A stretch of 64,000 bases of DNA from Pseudomonas abieticivorans (lineage in GTDB: Bacteria > Pseudomonadota > Gammaproteobacteria > Pseudomonadales > Pseudomonadaceae), in contig NZ_CP094975.1 in assembly GCF_023509015.1 (NCBI RefSeq), forward strand, positions 4,643,501-4,707,500, given 5' to 3'. Below, piece by piece: positions 13,923-22,850 of the stretch. The position numbers and the translations under genes were made by a program. The first letter of the stretch is position 1; each line of letters starts with the position of its first letter. The notes under the pieces are model-generated. The model was not told the DNA's origin. It saw only the letters and a list, made by a program, of their open reading frames with translations, and did not search any database.

Positions 13923-15266
13923 TCAACGTACGGCAGTGATGTTCAGGTGCGTGCGGTGTTGGCGGCTCTTGATCACCAAGGCGGTGATGCCCAAGGCTGC
14001 GGGCACGGTGAGGAACAGGAAAACCTGGGCGAAGCTCCAGTTGGCCGCGAGCATCAACGCCCCCACCCCGGCACCGCTGATGGCGCCGAAGCGGCCCATG
14101 CCGGTGGCCCAGCTCACGCCCGTGGCGCGGATCTGGGTGGGATAGAACTGGGTGGCCAAGGCGTAGCTGCCGGTGTTCACGCCGTTAATGAAGTAGCCCA
14201 GCAGCACGATCAGCGGGCAGAGCACCTGCATGGTCGGTTGTTGCAGGGCGATCAGCACGGCGCTGATGGCGCCGCCCAACAGGGTCAAGCCGACCACTTT
14301 ATGGTGGTCCCAGCGGTCCATCTTGATGCCGATGGTGAAGTTGCCCAGCACCCCGCCGGCCTGCAGCAAGGAGCCGATGATGGCGGCCTGGGACAGGCTC
14401 AGGCCGGCGTCGCGGCTGAGCAGCGGCAACCAGCTTGCCAGCAGGTACATGGTCAGCAGGCCCATGAACAGCGTGACCCAGATCATCAAGGTACCCAGGC
14501 GATACTGCGGGGCGAACAGGGCGCCGACCGAGTTACGCGCCTGCAGTTTTTCTTCCGAGCTGTAGAACACCGTCGAGGCGTTGGCCAGGCCCGGTGCGAC
14601 CTTGTTGATGGCCTGCAGCAACTTGTGCTTGAGCGCCGGCTTTTGCGCCAGGAAGTTGATCGACTCGGGCAGCGTGAGCAGCAACAACGCGGCAAATGCC
14701 ATGGGCAGCACCCCGCCGGCCACCAGCACCGAGCGCCAGCCAAAATGTTGGATCAGGTACTCACTGCCCAGCCCGCCCAAGGCCGCACCAATGGTGAAGC
14801 CGCAGTAAATGCCGGTGACCACCTGCGAGCGTCGGCGTTTGGGGCCGTACTCGGACACCAGGGTCGCGGTGTTGGGCATCGATGCACCCAGGCCCACGCC
14901 GGTCAGGAAGCGTAATACGGTCAGGCTGGCGATGCCGGTGGCGTAGGCCGAGGCCAGGCTCCACACGCCGAAAAAGAATACAGAGCCGATGATCACCCAC
15001 TTGCGCCCGAAGCGATCGGCCAAAGGGCCTGCGACCATGGAGCCGGTGGCCAGCCCAAACAGGCTGCTCATCATCACCGGCCCCAGGTCGTGGCGGGCCA
15101 CCCCCCAATCGTCGATCAGCGCCGGGGCGACGAAGCCGATGGAGGTGGTATCGAAGCCGTCGAAGGCCAAGACGATAAAGCCCAGCAGCACCACCAGCCA
15201 TTGCCGGCGACCCATGGGCCTTGAATCGAGGAACGTACTGACGTCCACGCGAGCGGAGTGGGGCAT
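13923..15266 (-). CDS. MFS transporter, aromatic acid:H+ symporter (AAHS) family
   Basis: A 447-residue protein with 12 predicted membrane spans. The first span has DGFDTTSIGFVAPAL, the AAHS/PcaK signature, followed by the loop 2-3 motif GPLADRFGRKWVI and the second-half equivalent KMDRWDHHKV. Known members import 4-hydroxybenzoate, protocatechuate, vanillate or shikimate-like acids. The operator-like palindrome 55 bp upstream is shared with the Gfo/Idh dehydrogenase gene. A terminator follows directly. The substrate cannot be read from the sequence. Confidence 0.85.
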   Translation of the reverse strand: MPHSARVDVSTFLDSRPMGRRQWLVVLLGFIVLAFDGFDTTSIGFVAPALIDDWGVARHDLGPVMMSSLFGLATGSMVAGPLADRFGRKWVIIGSVFFFGVWSLASAYATGIASLTVLRFLTGVGLGASMPNTATLVSEYGPKRRRSQVVTGIYCGFTIGAALGGLGSEYLIQHFGWRSVLVAGGVLPMAFAALLLLTLPESINFLAQKPALKHKLLQAINKVAPGLANASTVFYSSEEKLQARNSVGALFAPQYRLGTLMIWVTLFMGLLTMYLLASWLPLLSRDAGLSLSQAAIIGSLLQAGGVLGNFTIGIKMDRWDHHKVVGLTLLGGAISAVLIALQQPTMQVLCPLIVLLGYFINGVNTGSYALATQFYPTQIRATGVSWATGMGRFGAISGAGVGALMLAANWSFAQVFLFLTVPAALGITALVIKSRQHRTHLNITAVR

Positions 15267-15320
15267 GACGAGTCTCCCGTCTTTTTATTGTTAGGGGTTG
15301 CGACGGTGAAATTAACATTA

Positions 15321-15337
15321 TTGGAATTACATTCCAA
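15321..15337. promoter_or_regulatory. TTGGAAT-N3-ATTCCAA palindrome upstream of MFS gene (candidate IclR operator)
   Basis: A perfect inverted repeat of seven-base arms with a 3-base spacer (TAC), 55 bp from the transporter start. The identical arms recur 50 bp upstream of the dehydrogenase gene, and a degenerate copy lies 58 bp upstream of the IclR gene. Confidence 0.65.
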
Positions 15338-15367
15338 TAATAAATTTTGTTCCGTGATTGAATCTTC

Positions 15368-15520
15368 AGGAACGGATTCATCCGCGAAAAGCCCGCCGCA
15401 CACTGGCTGATGCACCGCGTTGTGTTCTTCGCGGATAAATCCGCTCCTACAGGATTGTGCAGCGGCGTATGGGGCAGATTGTGCAATGACGAGTAGGAGT
15501 GGATTTATCCGCGAAAAGAC
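15368..15520. repeat. GGATT-ATCCGCGAA family extragenic repeats, three copies
   Basis: AACGGATTCATCCGCGAA (from 15371), its inverse TTCGCGGATAAATCCGCTCCTAC (15428-15450, given here in two orientations) and a third forward copy near 15493-15516 occupy the 312-bp gap between the MFS and IclR genes. The first and third copies are followed by a shared tail containing ACTGGCTGATGCAC. With the operator at 15321-15337 they account for the gap; no gene is seen. Confidence 0.75.
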
Positions 15521-15578
15521 AGCCGCGCACTGGCTGATGCACGGCAACGGGTTTCACGGATGGGGTCCGCTGAGTCGG

Positions 15579-16379
15579 TTAGATCGCCGTCGCCGTCATG
15601 GTCGACAGCTTGGGCACGCTGCCGATGTCGGTGCCGGCCAGTTCCTTGGCGGCGCCCAGCAGGGCGGGCACCAGTTCGTCCATGCGCGCCTGGGTGAGGC
15701 GCACGTTGGGCCCGGCGATGCTGATGATGCCGGCAGGCACAGTGTGGCCAGGGTGGTAAATGGCGGTGGCCATGGCCGAGGCGCCGGCTTCGAAGGTTTC
15801 GTCGACACAGGCGTAGCCCAGTTGGCGGGCGCGTTGCAGGCGGGCCAGCAGGTCGTCGATGGTCATGGGGGCGTTGGGGCCGTATTCGCCGGGTTTCGGC
15901 AGGCCTTGGCGGTACACCAATTCCAGCGCTTGCTCGTTGCTCAGGCAACTCAGCCAGGCCAGGCCCGAGGCGGTGCAGGCCAGCTTGGCTTCGGCGCCGG
16001 CGTCGGGGTCGTAGCGCAGGCCGGTGCGCGTGCCTTGGGCCTTGGACACCCAGACCAAGTGCTCGCCGTCGACGATGCCCAGGCGCACCAGTTCACCGGA
16101 CTCGCCCGCCAGGTGATCGAGGATCGGCCGCGCCAAATCGACCAATCCGGTGTGGGACAAATGCTTGAGGGCGATGGAAATAACTTTCAGGGCCAGGATG
16201 TAATTGCCGTATAGCGGGTCCTGGCGCACGTAGCCCTGTTCCACCAGGCAGGTGAGCATGCGGTGGGTGGCGCTGGGGGCCAGGCCCAAGGTTTGCGCCA
16301 CCTGTTGCAGAGGCAGGCCAGCGGTTTTCCCGGCCAGCAGTTCGAGTGCGTTCAGGCCGCGTTCCAGTGCATTGCTCAT
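15579..16379 (-). CDS. IclR-family transcriptional regulator
   Basis: A 266-residue regulator with an N-terminal winged helix (LNALELLAGKTAGLPLQQVAQTLGLAPSATHRMLTCLVEQGYVRQD) and a C-terminal GAF-like effector domain, including the family segments GIVDGEHLVWVSKAQG and ACTASGLAWLSCLS. IclR proteins bind as dimers of dimers to palindromes of about 13-17 bp, and three such sites flank genes of this island, one of them 58 bp ahead of this gene. It lies between the transporter and dehydrogenase on the same strand and is the obvious local regulator. Repressor or activator role is undetermined. Confidence 0.88.
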   Translation of the reverse strand: MSNALERGLNALELLAGKTAGLPLQQVAQTLGLAPSATHRMLTCLVEQGYVRQDPLYGNYILALKVISIALKHLSHTGLVDLARPILDHLAGESGELVRLGIVDGEHLVWVSKAQGTRTGLRYDPDAGAEAKLACTASGLAWLSCLSNEQALELVYRQGLPKPGEYGPNAPMTIDDLLARLQRARQLGYACVDETFEAGASAMATAIYHPGHTVPAGIISIAGPNVRLTQARMDELVPALLGAAKELAGTDIGSVPKLSTMTATAI

Positions 16380-16436
16380 AAACAGGTTCCGCCGTGCCAG
16401 TCCTTGTTGGGCAAGAACTGGGAATAGAGTTGAATC

Positions 16437-16453
16437 GTGGAATCTTATTCTGC
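16437..16453. promoter_or_regulatory. Degenerate copy of the IclR-type palindrome upstream of the iclR-like gene
   Basis: GTGGAAT-CTT-ATTCTGC matches 10 of 14 arm positions of TTGGAAT-N3-ATTCCAA. It overlaps the end of the dehydrogenase gene and lies 58 bp before the IclR start, close to the 50-55 bp spacing of the two perfect sites. Autoregulation is inference. Confidence 0.35.
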
Positions 16454-17485
16454 AGCAGGCTGCGCTGCAAATCCGTCGCGGGCAGCCCGTTGCGCAGCCT
16501 CTACCAAGGCCAGGGTTTTAGCGGCATCCGCAGCGCTGACGAGGGGGGCACATTCGCCGCGGGCCAGTTGCACCAGATGGCGCAGTTGGTTGTGCATGGC
16601 CAGGCTGTCGGCCGGCGCGTGTTGTTGGCACAGCAGCGGGTGATGCCAGCCCTGTTGCTCGCCGTAGCGCCACAGCTTGAGCTGTGGAATGCTCAGCGAG
16701 CCCTCGGTACCCGCCAGCAGGTAGCAGGATTGATCGGCTTGCTGGGCGAACACGCTGGGGTTCTCCCCGGAATTCTGGTCCCAGCCCCAGGGCGCGACGG
16801 TGGCGTCGGAACCGGTCAGCGTACCCAATGCGCCATTGGCAAATTGCAACAACAGCGCGGCACTGTCTTCCACGGCCAACTGCCGGGCGCCATGGCTGGT
16901 GATGGCTTGCACTTGGCCGACCTCGCCGCACAGGTGGCGCAGCAGGTCCAGGTCGTGGATCAGGTTGATCAACAGCACGCCGGCACCGGGTTCGCGGCGC
17001 CAGGCCACATCGAAATAGGCATCGTCCTTGCGCACTTGCCACAGAGCAGTGACGGTGGTCAGCCGGCCCAGGGCGCCGGAGTCGATGATCGACTTGGCGC
17101 GGGTGACGATGGGGTTGTGCCGACGGTGATGGCCGATCAGCAGCGGCACGCCGGTGCGCTGTTCCACGGCGACCAACTCAAAGGCTTCGGCCAGGGACGT
17201 GGCCACGGGTTTTTCCAGCAGGGTAGGGATGCCTGCCTGCAGGCAATCGGTGGCGGTGCTGACGTGCAAGTGATTGGGGTTGGCGATGATTACCGCGTCT
17301 GGGCGGATATGCTCAAGCATCTGCCGATGATCGGTGAACGCCGGCACGCCGTAATCGGTGGCCAATGCCTGGGTGAACGGGTCGGCAATGGCGACCAGGG
17401 TGGTTTCGGGCAGTTGCTGGATGTACTGGGCGTGTTGGCGGCCCATGACGCCAGCGCCGATAAGGGCGATGCGCACTGCGGTCAT
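16445..17485 (-). CDS. Gfo/Idh/MocA-family NAD(P)-dependent oxidoreductase
   Basis: A 346-residue two-domain dehydrogenase. The Rossmann fingerprint IALIGAGVMGRQHAQYI opens the protein, DAVIIANPNHLHV and the family EKP motif (LLEKPVATSLAEAF) follow, and the C-terminal mixed domain holds the substrate-side segment GHHRRHNPIV and HDLDLLRHLCGEV. Relatives oxidise sugars, inositols or their derivatives. The ATG at 17485 leaves the Rossmann motif five residues from the start; the frame is open further up but that stretch contains the operator palindrome. It is probably a catabolic partner of the TIM-barrel isomerase. Substrate not identifiable. Confidence 0.82.
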   Translation of the reverse strand: MTAVRIALIGAGVMGRQHAQYIQQLPETTLVAIADPFTQALATDYGVPAFTDHRQMLEHIRPDAVIIANPNHLHVSTATDCLQAGIPTLLEKPVATSLAEAFELVAVEQRTGVPLLIGHHRRHNPIVTRAKSIIDSGALGRLTTVTALWQVRKDDAYFDVAWRREPGAGVLLINLIHDLDLLRHLCGEVGQVQAITSHGARQLAVEDSAALLLQFANGALGTLTGSDATVAPWGWDQNSGENPSVFAQQADQSCYLLAGTEGSLSIPQLKLWRYGEQQGWHHPLLCQQHAPADSLAMHNQLRHLVQLARGECAPLVSAADAAKTLALVEAAQRAARDGFAAQPAAE

Positions 17486-17534
17486 GACGATTTTCCCTGA
17501 TTGTTTTTGTGGGGTTATGAAGGTTAATTCATAA

Positions 17535-17551
17535 TTGGAATTTAATTCCAA
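17535..17551. promoter_or_regulatory. TTGGAAT-N3-ATTCCAA palindrome upstream of the dehydrogenase gene (candidate IclR operator)
   Basis: A perfect copy with spacer TTA, 50 bp upstream of the chosen start. The arms are identical to those in front of the MFS gene. Confidence 0.65.
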
Positions 17552-17569
17552 AAAATCGTCATGGCAACC

Positions 17570-20074
17570 CTAGCCTTCGCGCAGCACGGTCAACGGGCTG
17601 GCATTCAGGGCGCGGCGGGTGCCGAACACCCCCGCGCCACCGATCAACAGCGCGCCGATCACCGGCAGCACCAGCAACCAGGGGTGTGGATGCCATTGCA
17701 GGTCGAAGGCGTAGCGGTACAGCACCAGGCTGATCAATTCGGTGCCCAGCGCCGCGAGCAGGCCGCTGGCGGCGCCCAGCAGGCCGAATTCGATGCGCCG
17801 GGTCTTGATCAGCAGTTGCCGCTGGGCACCCAGGGCACGAAGCAGGGCGCCCTGGCGGATGCGTTCGTCCAAAGTGGCCTGCAGGCCGGCAAACAGCACG
17901 GCCATGCCGGCGGCCAGCACGAACAGCAACACGTACTCGATCGCCAGAGTGACCTGGGCAAGGATGCTGCGCAGTTGTTCGAGCAGGGCCTCCACCTGCA
18001 GCAGGGTCACGGCCGGAAACGCCCGCGACAGTTCGACGACCTGCTGGTCGTGCCCCGGCGCCAGGTAGAAGCTGGTGAGGTAGGTGGTGGGCAGATCCTT
18101 GAGGGTGCCCGGCTGGAAGATCATGAAGAAGTTGGGCTGGAAGGTATCCCAACTGACTTGGCGCAAGCTGGTGACCTGCACTTCGCGCAGGCTGCCGCCG
18201 ATGTTGAAGGTCAGGTGGTCACCCAGTTTAAGCTTCAGGCTTTGCGCCAGCTTGACCTCCACCGAGACGCCCGGTGTCGCGTCGCTTTGCGGCGCGCCCC
18301 ACCAATTGCCGGCGGTCAGGGTATTGCCCACGGGCAGGTCCTGGGCCCAGGTCAGGTTGAGGTCGCGCTCGGTGGCGTTTTCGCCGCGCGAATCTTCGGT
18401 GACCACCCGTTGCACCGGTTCGCCATTGATGGTCATCAAGCGCCCCGGGATCACCGGGAACAACGGCGCGGCCTGGGCGGAAAAATCCGTCAGGCGTTCG
18501 GCAAACTGATCCTTGTCGGCGGGCAAGATGTTCAGCGCGAAATAGTTGGGCGCATCCTTGGGCAACTGGTTTTGCCAGGTGTCCAGCAGTTCGCCGCGCA
18601 GCAGGGCGATGAGTGCCATCGACAGCAGGATCAGGCCGAAGGCCAACGACTGCCCGGCGGCAGCCAAGGGGTGGCGCAGCAGTTGGCCCAGGCCCAGGCG
18701 CCACGGCAATGAGGCGCGCGCCAATAGCCGGCGCAGGCTTTGCAGCCCCAGCAACAACAGGCCGCCCAACACCAGCGCGGCTATCAGGCCGCCACCCAGC
18801 AGGGCGAAGGTGAGCAGCAGGTCCAGGCTCAGGCGCCACATGATCAGGCCCAGCGCCAGGATCGCGGTGCCGTAGACGAACCAGGTGCTGGAGGGGATGG
18901 GCAGCATGTCGCGGCGCAGCACGCGCAGGGGCGGCACGCGGCCCAGCGCTGCGAGCGGCGGCAGGGCAAAGCCGCCCAGGGCGACCAGCCCCGTGGCGAT
19001 CCCGGCGAGGGCCGGCAGCAGGCCACCGGGTGGCACGGCGCTGGGCAACAGGCCTTGCAGCAAGGCGAACAGCCCCAGTTGGGCGAGCCAGCCGAGCAGG
19101 GCGCCCCCCAGGCTGGCGAGCAGGCCAAGGATGGCCAACTGGATGCAGAAGATCCACAGCACCTCGCGCCGGGACAGGCCCAGACAGCGCAGCAGGGCAC
19201 TGGCGTCGAAGCGTCGGCTGGCAAAGCGGCTGGCCGACAGCGCCACGGCCACGCCCGACAACAGCACCGCCACCAGGCTGGCCATGTTCAGGTAGCGCTC
19301 GGCCTTGCCCAGGGCGCCGCCGATCTGCCGGTTGCCGTCGCGGGCGTCCTGCAGGCGTTGGTTGGGCGCCAGGCCCGGCTTGATGAGTTGTGCGTAGGTT
19401 TGCAGTATCTCGGGTTTGCCGGCCCACAGTTCGCGGTACGTTACCCGGCTGCCGGGCTGGATGATGCCGGTGGCGGCCAGGTCCGCCAGGTTCATCATCA
19501 CCCGTGGCGTAAGGCTGTAGAAGTTGCCGGCACGATCCGGCTCGTAGGTCAGCACGCGAGCCAGGCGCAGGGTTTTCATGCCCACGTCGATGCTGTCGCC
19601 GATCTTCAGGTTCAGCGCGGCCAACAGTCGTGGTTCTACCCAGGCTTCACCCGGTTGCGGTTCGCTGCCGGCGGTTTCCGGGCCATAGGGTTGCGCCGCG
19701 CTCTTGAGTTCGCCGCGCAGGGGGTAGGCAGTGTCCACAGCCTTGACGCTGGACAGCTGGATGCCATTGTCGGTGGCAATGACACTTGAAAACTCGACCA
19801 CCTGCGCATGGGTCAGGCCCAGCTCGTTGCCCACCTTTACCTGTTCGGGGCGGGCCTGGGCGCTGCCTTGCAGCACCAGGTCGGCGCCGAGGAATTCGGT
19901 GGCGCGCAGCATCATCGCGCCATTGAGCCGGGCCCCGAAATAACCGATGGCCGTGCTGGCGGCGACCGCCACCAACAGGGCGAAGAACAATACGCGCAGT
20001 TCCCCGGCGCGGGCATCACGCGATAGCTGGCGAGCGGCGAGGCTGAACAGGCGGGGCAGCGGCAGGCTTACCAT
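17570..20074 (-). CDS. FtsX/MacB-type ABC transporter permease (YbbP family)
   Basis: An 834-residue membrane protein with an N-terminal span, a large periplasmic domain, three central spans with the FtsX signature region (ERYLNMASLVAVLLSGVAVALSASRFASRR), a second periplasmic domain and a C-terminal set of spans ending in the family pattern GVFGTRRALNASPLTVLR. The YbbP family works with a LolD/MacB-like ATPase, the gene just upstream, whose stop overlaps this start (TGATG). The neighbouring tesA-type gene is divergent, as in E. coli ybbAP-tesA and P. aeruginosa. Its substrate is unknown; release of lipids or hydrophobic compounds has been proposed for the family. Confidence 0.88.
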   Translation of the reverse strand: MVSLPLPRLFSLAARQLSRDARAGELRVLFFALLVAVAASTAIGYFGARLNGAMMLRATEFLGADLVLQGSAQARPEQVKVGNELGLTHAQVVEFSSVIATDNGIQLSSVKAVDTAYPLRGELKSAAQPYGPETAGSEPQPGEAWVEPRLLAALNLKIGDSIDVGMKTLRLARVLTYEPDRAGNFYSLTPRVMMNLADLAATGIIQPGSRVTYRELWAGKPEILQTYAQLIKPGLAPNQRLQDARDGNRQIGGALGKAERYLNMASLVAVLLSGVAVALSASRFASRRFDASALLRCLGLSRREVLWIFCIQLAILGLLASLGGALLGWLAQLGLFALLQGLLPSAVPPGGLLPALAGIATGLVALGGFALPPLAALGRVPPLRVLRRDMLPIPSSTWFVYGTAILALGLIMWRLSLDLLLTFALLGGGLIAALVLGGLLLLGLQSLRRLLARASLPWRLGLGQLLRHPLAAAGQSLAFGLILLSMALIALLRGELLDTWQNQLPKDAPNYFALNILPADKDQFAERLTDFSAQAAPLFPVIPGRLMTINGEPVQRVVTEDSRGENATERDLNLTWAQDLPVGNTLTAGNWWGAPQSDATPGVSVEVKLAQSLKLKLGDHLTFNIGGSLREVQVTSLRQVSWDTFQPNFFMIFQPGTLKDLPTTYLTSFYLAPGHDQQVVELSRAFPAVTLLQVEALLEQLRSILAQVTLAIEYVLLFVLAAGMAVLFAGLQATLDERIRQGALLRALGAQRQLLIKTRRIEFGLLGAASGLLAALGTELISLVLYRYAFDLQWHPHPWLLVLPVIGALLIGGAGVFGTRRALNASPLTVLREG

Positions 20075-20757
20075 CAGGGCTCCAGGGGCGCGACCAACTG
20101 GCCGGCGTCGAGGCGGATCTGGCGCCGGCAGCGATGGGCCAGGCGTTCGTCATGGGTGACCAGCACCAGGGTGGTGCCGCGTTCCTTGTTCAATTCAAAC
20201 AACAGGTCGCTGATGCGTTCACCGGTGTGGCTGTCGAGGTTGCCGGTGGGCTCGTCGGCGAACAGTACGGAGGGCTCGGCGGCGAAGGCCCGGGCGATGG
20301 CCACCCGTTGTTGCTCGCCACCGGACAACTGGCGCGGCGAGTGGGTCAGGCGTGCGCCCAGGCCCACGCGTTCAAGCAGGCTCTTGGCATGTTCGCGGGC
20401 GTCCTTGCGGCCGTCCAGTTCCAGCGGCAGCATGACGTTTTCCAGCGCGTTGAGGCTGTCCAGCAACTGGAAGGACTGGAATACGAAACCCACGTGCTCG
20501 GCGCGTACGCGGGCGCGCTGGTCTTCATCGAGCAGGCTCAGGTCTTGCCCGGCCAGGGTCACGCTGCCGGCACTGGGCAAGTCCAGCCCCGCCAGCAGGC
20601 CCAGCAAGGTAGACTTGCCGGAGCCTGAGGCGCCGACGATGGCCAGGCTGTCGCCCTGGCGCAGGTCCAGCGAGAGTTCGTGCAGGATGGTCAGGTCGCC
20701 TTCCGCGCTGGGGACCACTTTGCTAAGGTTGCGCGCAACGAGAATGCTAGGGCCCAT
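20074..20757 (-). CDS. ABC transporter ATP-binding protein (YbbA/LolD-like)
   Basis: A 227-residue ATPase with Walker A GASGSGKST, Q-loop VFQSFQLLDSLNALENV, signature LSGGEQQRVAIARAF and Walker B VLFADEPTGNLDSHTG, followed by the H-loop THDERLA. This is the compact form that partners FtsX-type permeases. The ATG at 20757 is chosen because LVARNLSK follows as in homologues; its start overlaps the divergent tesA start region, so both promoters must lie inside the opposite coding sequences or in very few bases. Confidence 0.9.
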   Translation of the reverse strand: MGPSILVARNLSKVVPSAEGDLTILHELSLDLRQGDSLAIVGASGSGKSTLLGLLAGLDLPSAGSVTLAGQDLSLLDEDQRARVRAEHVGFVFQSFQLLDSLNALENVMLPLELDGRKDAREHAKSLLERVGLGARLTHSPRQLSGGEQQRVAIARAFAAEPSVLFADEPTGNLDSHTGERISDLLFELNKERGTTLVLVTHDERLAHRCRRQIRLDAGQLVAPLEP

Positions 20758-20767
20758 GGAGAATCCG

Positions 20768-21373
20768 ATGCGAGTGTGGTGGTTGAGTGCTGGCCTGGCT
20801 TTGATGCTGATGGCGCAGAACGCAGCGGCAGGTACTGTGCTGATCGTGGGGGATAGTATCAGCGCCGGTTTCGGCCTGGATACCTCGAAGGGGTGGGTTG
20901 CGCTGTTGCAGCAACGCCTTGAGCACGAGGGTTTCAGCGATAAAGTGGTCAATGCCTCGATCAGTGGCGACACCTCGGCAAATGGCCAGGCGCGGCTGCC
21001 GGCGCTGCTTGCAGCCAATAAGCCGTCGCTGGTGGTGTTGGAATTGGGCGGCAATGATGGCCTTCAGGGGCACCCGCCGGCGCAATTGCTACAGAATCTT
21101 TCAACGATGATCGACAACGCCCAGGCGGCCGGTGCCAAGGTGCTGTTGCTGGGCATGCGTTTGCCGCCCAACTACGGCGCGCGCTACACCACCGCCTTTG
21201 CCCAGGTGTACAGCGACTTGGCCGAGCAGAAAAACATCGCCCTGGTGCCGTTTTTCCTGGAAGGCATCGGCGGCATCCCTATGATGATGCAGGCCGATGG
21301 CATTCACCCCGCGTTGGTGGCCCAGGGCAAGTTGCTGGAAAATGTCTGGCCGGCAATGAAACCGCTGCTTTGA
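20768..21373 (+). CDS. tesA: TesA-type arylesterase / lysophospholipase / thioesterase I
   Basis: A 201-residue GDSL hydrolase with a signal peptide (cleavage after AAA-G near residue 21). Block I is VGDSISAGFG (nucleophile Ser), block III GGNDGLQG, and block V DGIHPALVAQGK supplies the Asp-His pair. Homologues act in the periplasm on aryl esters, lysophospholipids and acyl thioesters. The ATG at 20768 gives the standard MRVWW start; an alternative ATG four codons upstream adds MENP. It is divergent from the ybbA-like gene, as in related genomes. Confidence 0.92.
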   Translation: MRVWWLSAGLALMLMAQNAAAGTVLIVGDSISAGFGLDTSKGWVALLQQRLEHEGFSDKVVNASISGDTSANGQARLPALLAANKPSLVVLELGGNDGLQGHPPAQLLQNLSTMIDNAQAAGAKVLLLGMRLPPNYGARYTTAFAQVYSDLAEQKNIALVPFFLEGIGGIPMMMQADGIHPALVAQGKLLENVWPAMKPLL

Positions 21374-21429
21374 CGCTTTTCTAGCGGCGGGCTTTCGGCT
21401 AATGTGGCGCCCCCGCTCTGGAGCACCCA

Positions 21430-21711
21430 ATGCCGCGTCCCGCCTGGTCCCTGTTTGCCTATCAACTGATCGAGCCTGACGAACAACTCGACCTGTTCGC
21501 CTGCCAGGAAGTGCGCGTGCACCTGACCGCCCGCCAACTGGAGCTGGGCGGTTCGGTCGACCGTACGCTATGCGGTACCCTGCTGCCCGCGCAGCCACGC
21601 TGGTCGCCGGTGGAGCGCTCGATTTTCCGCGACCGGCGCCTGTGTTCGTTGTGCAAGGCCATCCTGTGGGCGCAGCGCAAGGGCACGCGGCCGGTGTGGC
21701 CGCAGCTGTGA
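21430..21711 (+). CDS. Conserved small protein of unknown function, CxxC-containing
   Basis: A 93-residue soluble protein with no recognised domain. It has an acidic first third (LIEPDEQLDLFACQEVRVHL), a central GGSVDRTLCGTLLP and a basic tail with CSLCKAILWAQRKG; Cys at the CxxC could bind metal or form a disulfide. It lies between tesA and the L,D-transpeptidase gene. From memory, P. aeruginosa has a small hypothetical gene in the same place, which supports it being real. The ATG follows a GGAG-like stretch (CTGGAGCACCCA). Confidence 0.6.
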   Translation: MPRPAWSLFAYQLIEPDEQLDLFACQEVRVHLTARQLELGGSVDRTLCGTLLPAQPRWSPVERSIFRDRRLCSLCKAILWAQRKGTRPVWPQL

Positions 21712-21850
21712 CCGTAGCGTAAGGCCAGGGGGCCAATCGTCACGTTCTGCAATGTGAAATCTCTGTCAGCCGCCCGGATGCCTCCCTCATTACAGGGCAG
21801 CGGTGTACAATCGTCCAATTATCCCTATTAGTTTTGCGAAGGATCCTCGG

Positions 21851-22825
21851 ATGTTGCCGCGTTTTTCCGTCGTCACCCGTTGCCTGTCCCTGGCGGCTGT
21901 CTTTGCTGCTGGGCCTGCTGCAGCCCTGGAATTCCCCCTGCCGCCGCCTGGCCAGGATGTCGTCGGCCAGGTCAGCGTGATCAAGGCCAAGTACGAAGAC
22001 ACCTTCGCAGACCTGGGTGAGGCCAACGACCTGGGCTACCTGGAAATGATCGCCGCCAACCCCGGCGTCGACGCCTGGTTGCCGGGTGCCGGCACCGAGA
22101 TCGTACTGCCGACGCGTTTCATCCTGCCGCCCGGCCCGCGTGAAGGCATCGTGATCAACCTGCCCGAGTACCGCATGTATTACTACCCGAAAGGGCAGAA
22201 CGTGGTGTACACCTACCCGATCGGTATCGGCCGCGAAGGCTGGGGTTCGCCCGTGGTGCAAACCAAGATCACCGGCAAGATCCCCAACCCGACCTGGACC
22301 CCGCCGGCCTCGATCAAGGCTGAACATGCCGCCGATGGCGACCCGTTGCCCAACGTGGTGCCGGCCGGCCCGGACAACCCCCTTGGCCCGTTCAAGTTCA
22401 CCCTGGCCACACCGGGTTACCTGATCCACGGTTCCAACAAGAAGTTCGGTATCGGCATGCGCACCAGCCACGGTTGCTTCCGCATGTACAACTTCAACGT
22501 GCTGGAACTTTCCAAGATGGTGCCAGTGGGTACCCCTGTGCGTATCATCGATGAGCCGTACAAGTTTGGCGTGAGCGAAGGCAAGGTCTACTTGGAAGCG
22601 CACACCCCGCTGGACCTCAAGGGCGACCCATCCAACGTCGACAAGCACACCGCGGTGATCAACGCGTTGCTCAACCGCAAAGACATGTCCAGCAGCATGC
22701 AAATGAACTGGGATGCGGTGCGTGACGTAGTGGCGGCCGAAGATGGCATGCCTGTGGAAATCGCCGTGCCCCAGGGTGGCGCGGTGATTTCCAGTGCGCC
22801 TGCCGCGTTGGCGCCGCAGCAGTAA
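21851..22825 (+). CDS. L,D-transpeptidase (YkuD domain)
   Basis: A 324-residue exported protein: signal peptide (AAALEF near residue 25), a LysM-like repeat (DLGYLEMIAANPGVDAWLPGAGTEIVLP), then the YkuD catalytic domain from about 100 to 235 with HGSNKKFGIGMRTSHGCFRMYN carrying the catalytic Cys and essential His/Arg. Such enzymes make 3-3 crosslinks or attach Braun-type lipoprotein to meso-diaminopimelate. The murein lipoprotein gene oprI lies just downstream on the other strand, so lipoprotein anchoring is an attractive role. AAGGA precedes the ATG at 21851. Confidence 0.9.
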   Translation: MLPRFSVVTRCLSLAAVFAAGPAAALEFPLPPPGQDVVGQVSVIKAKYEDTFADLGEANDLGYLEMIAANPGVDAWLPGAGTEIVLPTRFILPPGPREGIVINLPEYRMYYYPKGQNVVYTYPIGIGREGWGSPVVQTKITGKIPNPTWTPPASIKAEHAADGDPLPNVVPAGPDNPLGPFKFTLATPGYLIHGSNKKFGIGMRTSHGCFRMYNFNVLELSKMVPVGTPVRIIDEPYKFGVSEGKVYLEAHTPLDLKGDPSNVDKHTAVINALLNRKDMSSSMQMNWDAVRDVVAAEDGMPVEIAVPQGGAVISSAPAALAPQQ

Positions 22826-22850
22826 GCCTCACGGTCGTGAAAAACCGCCC

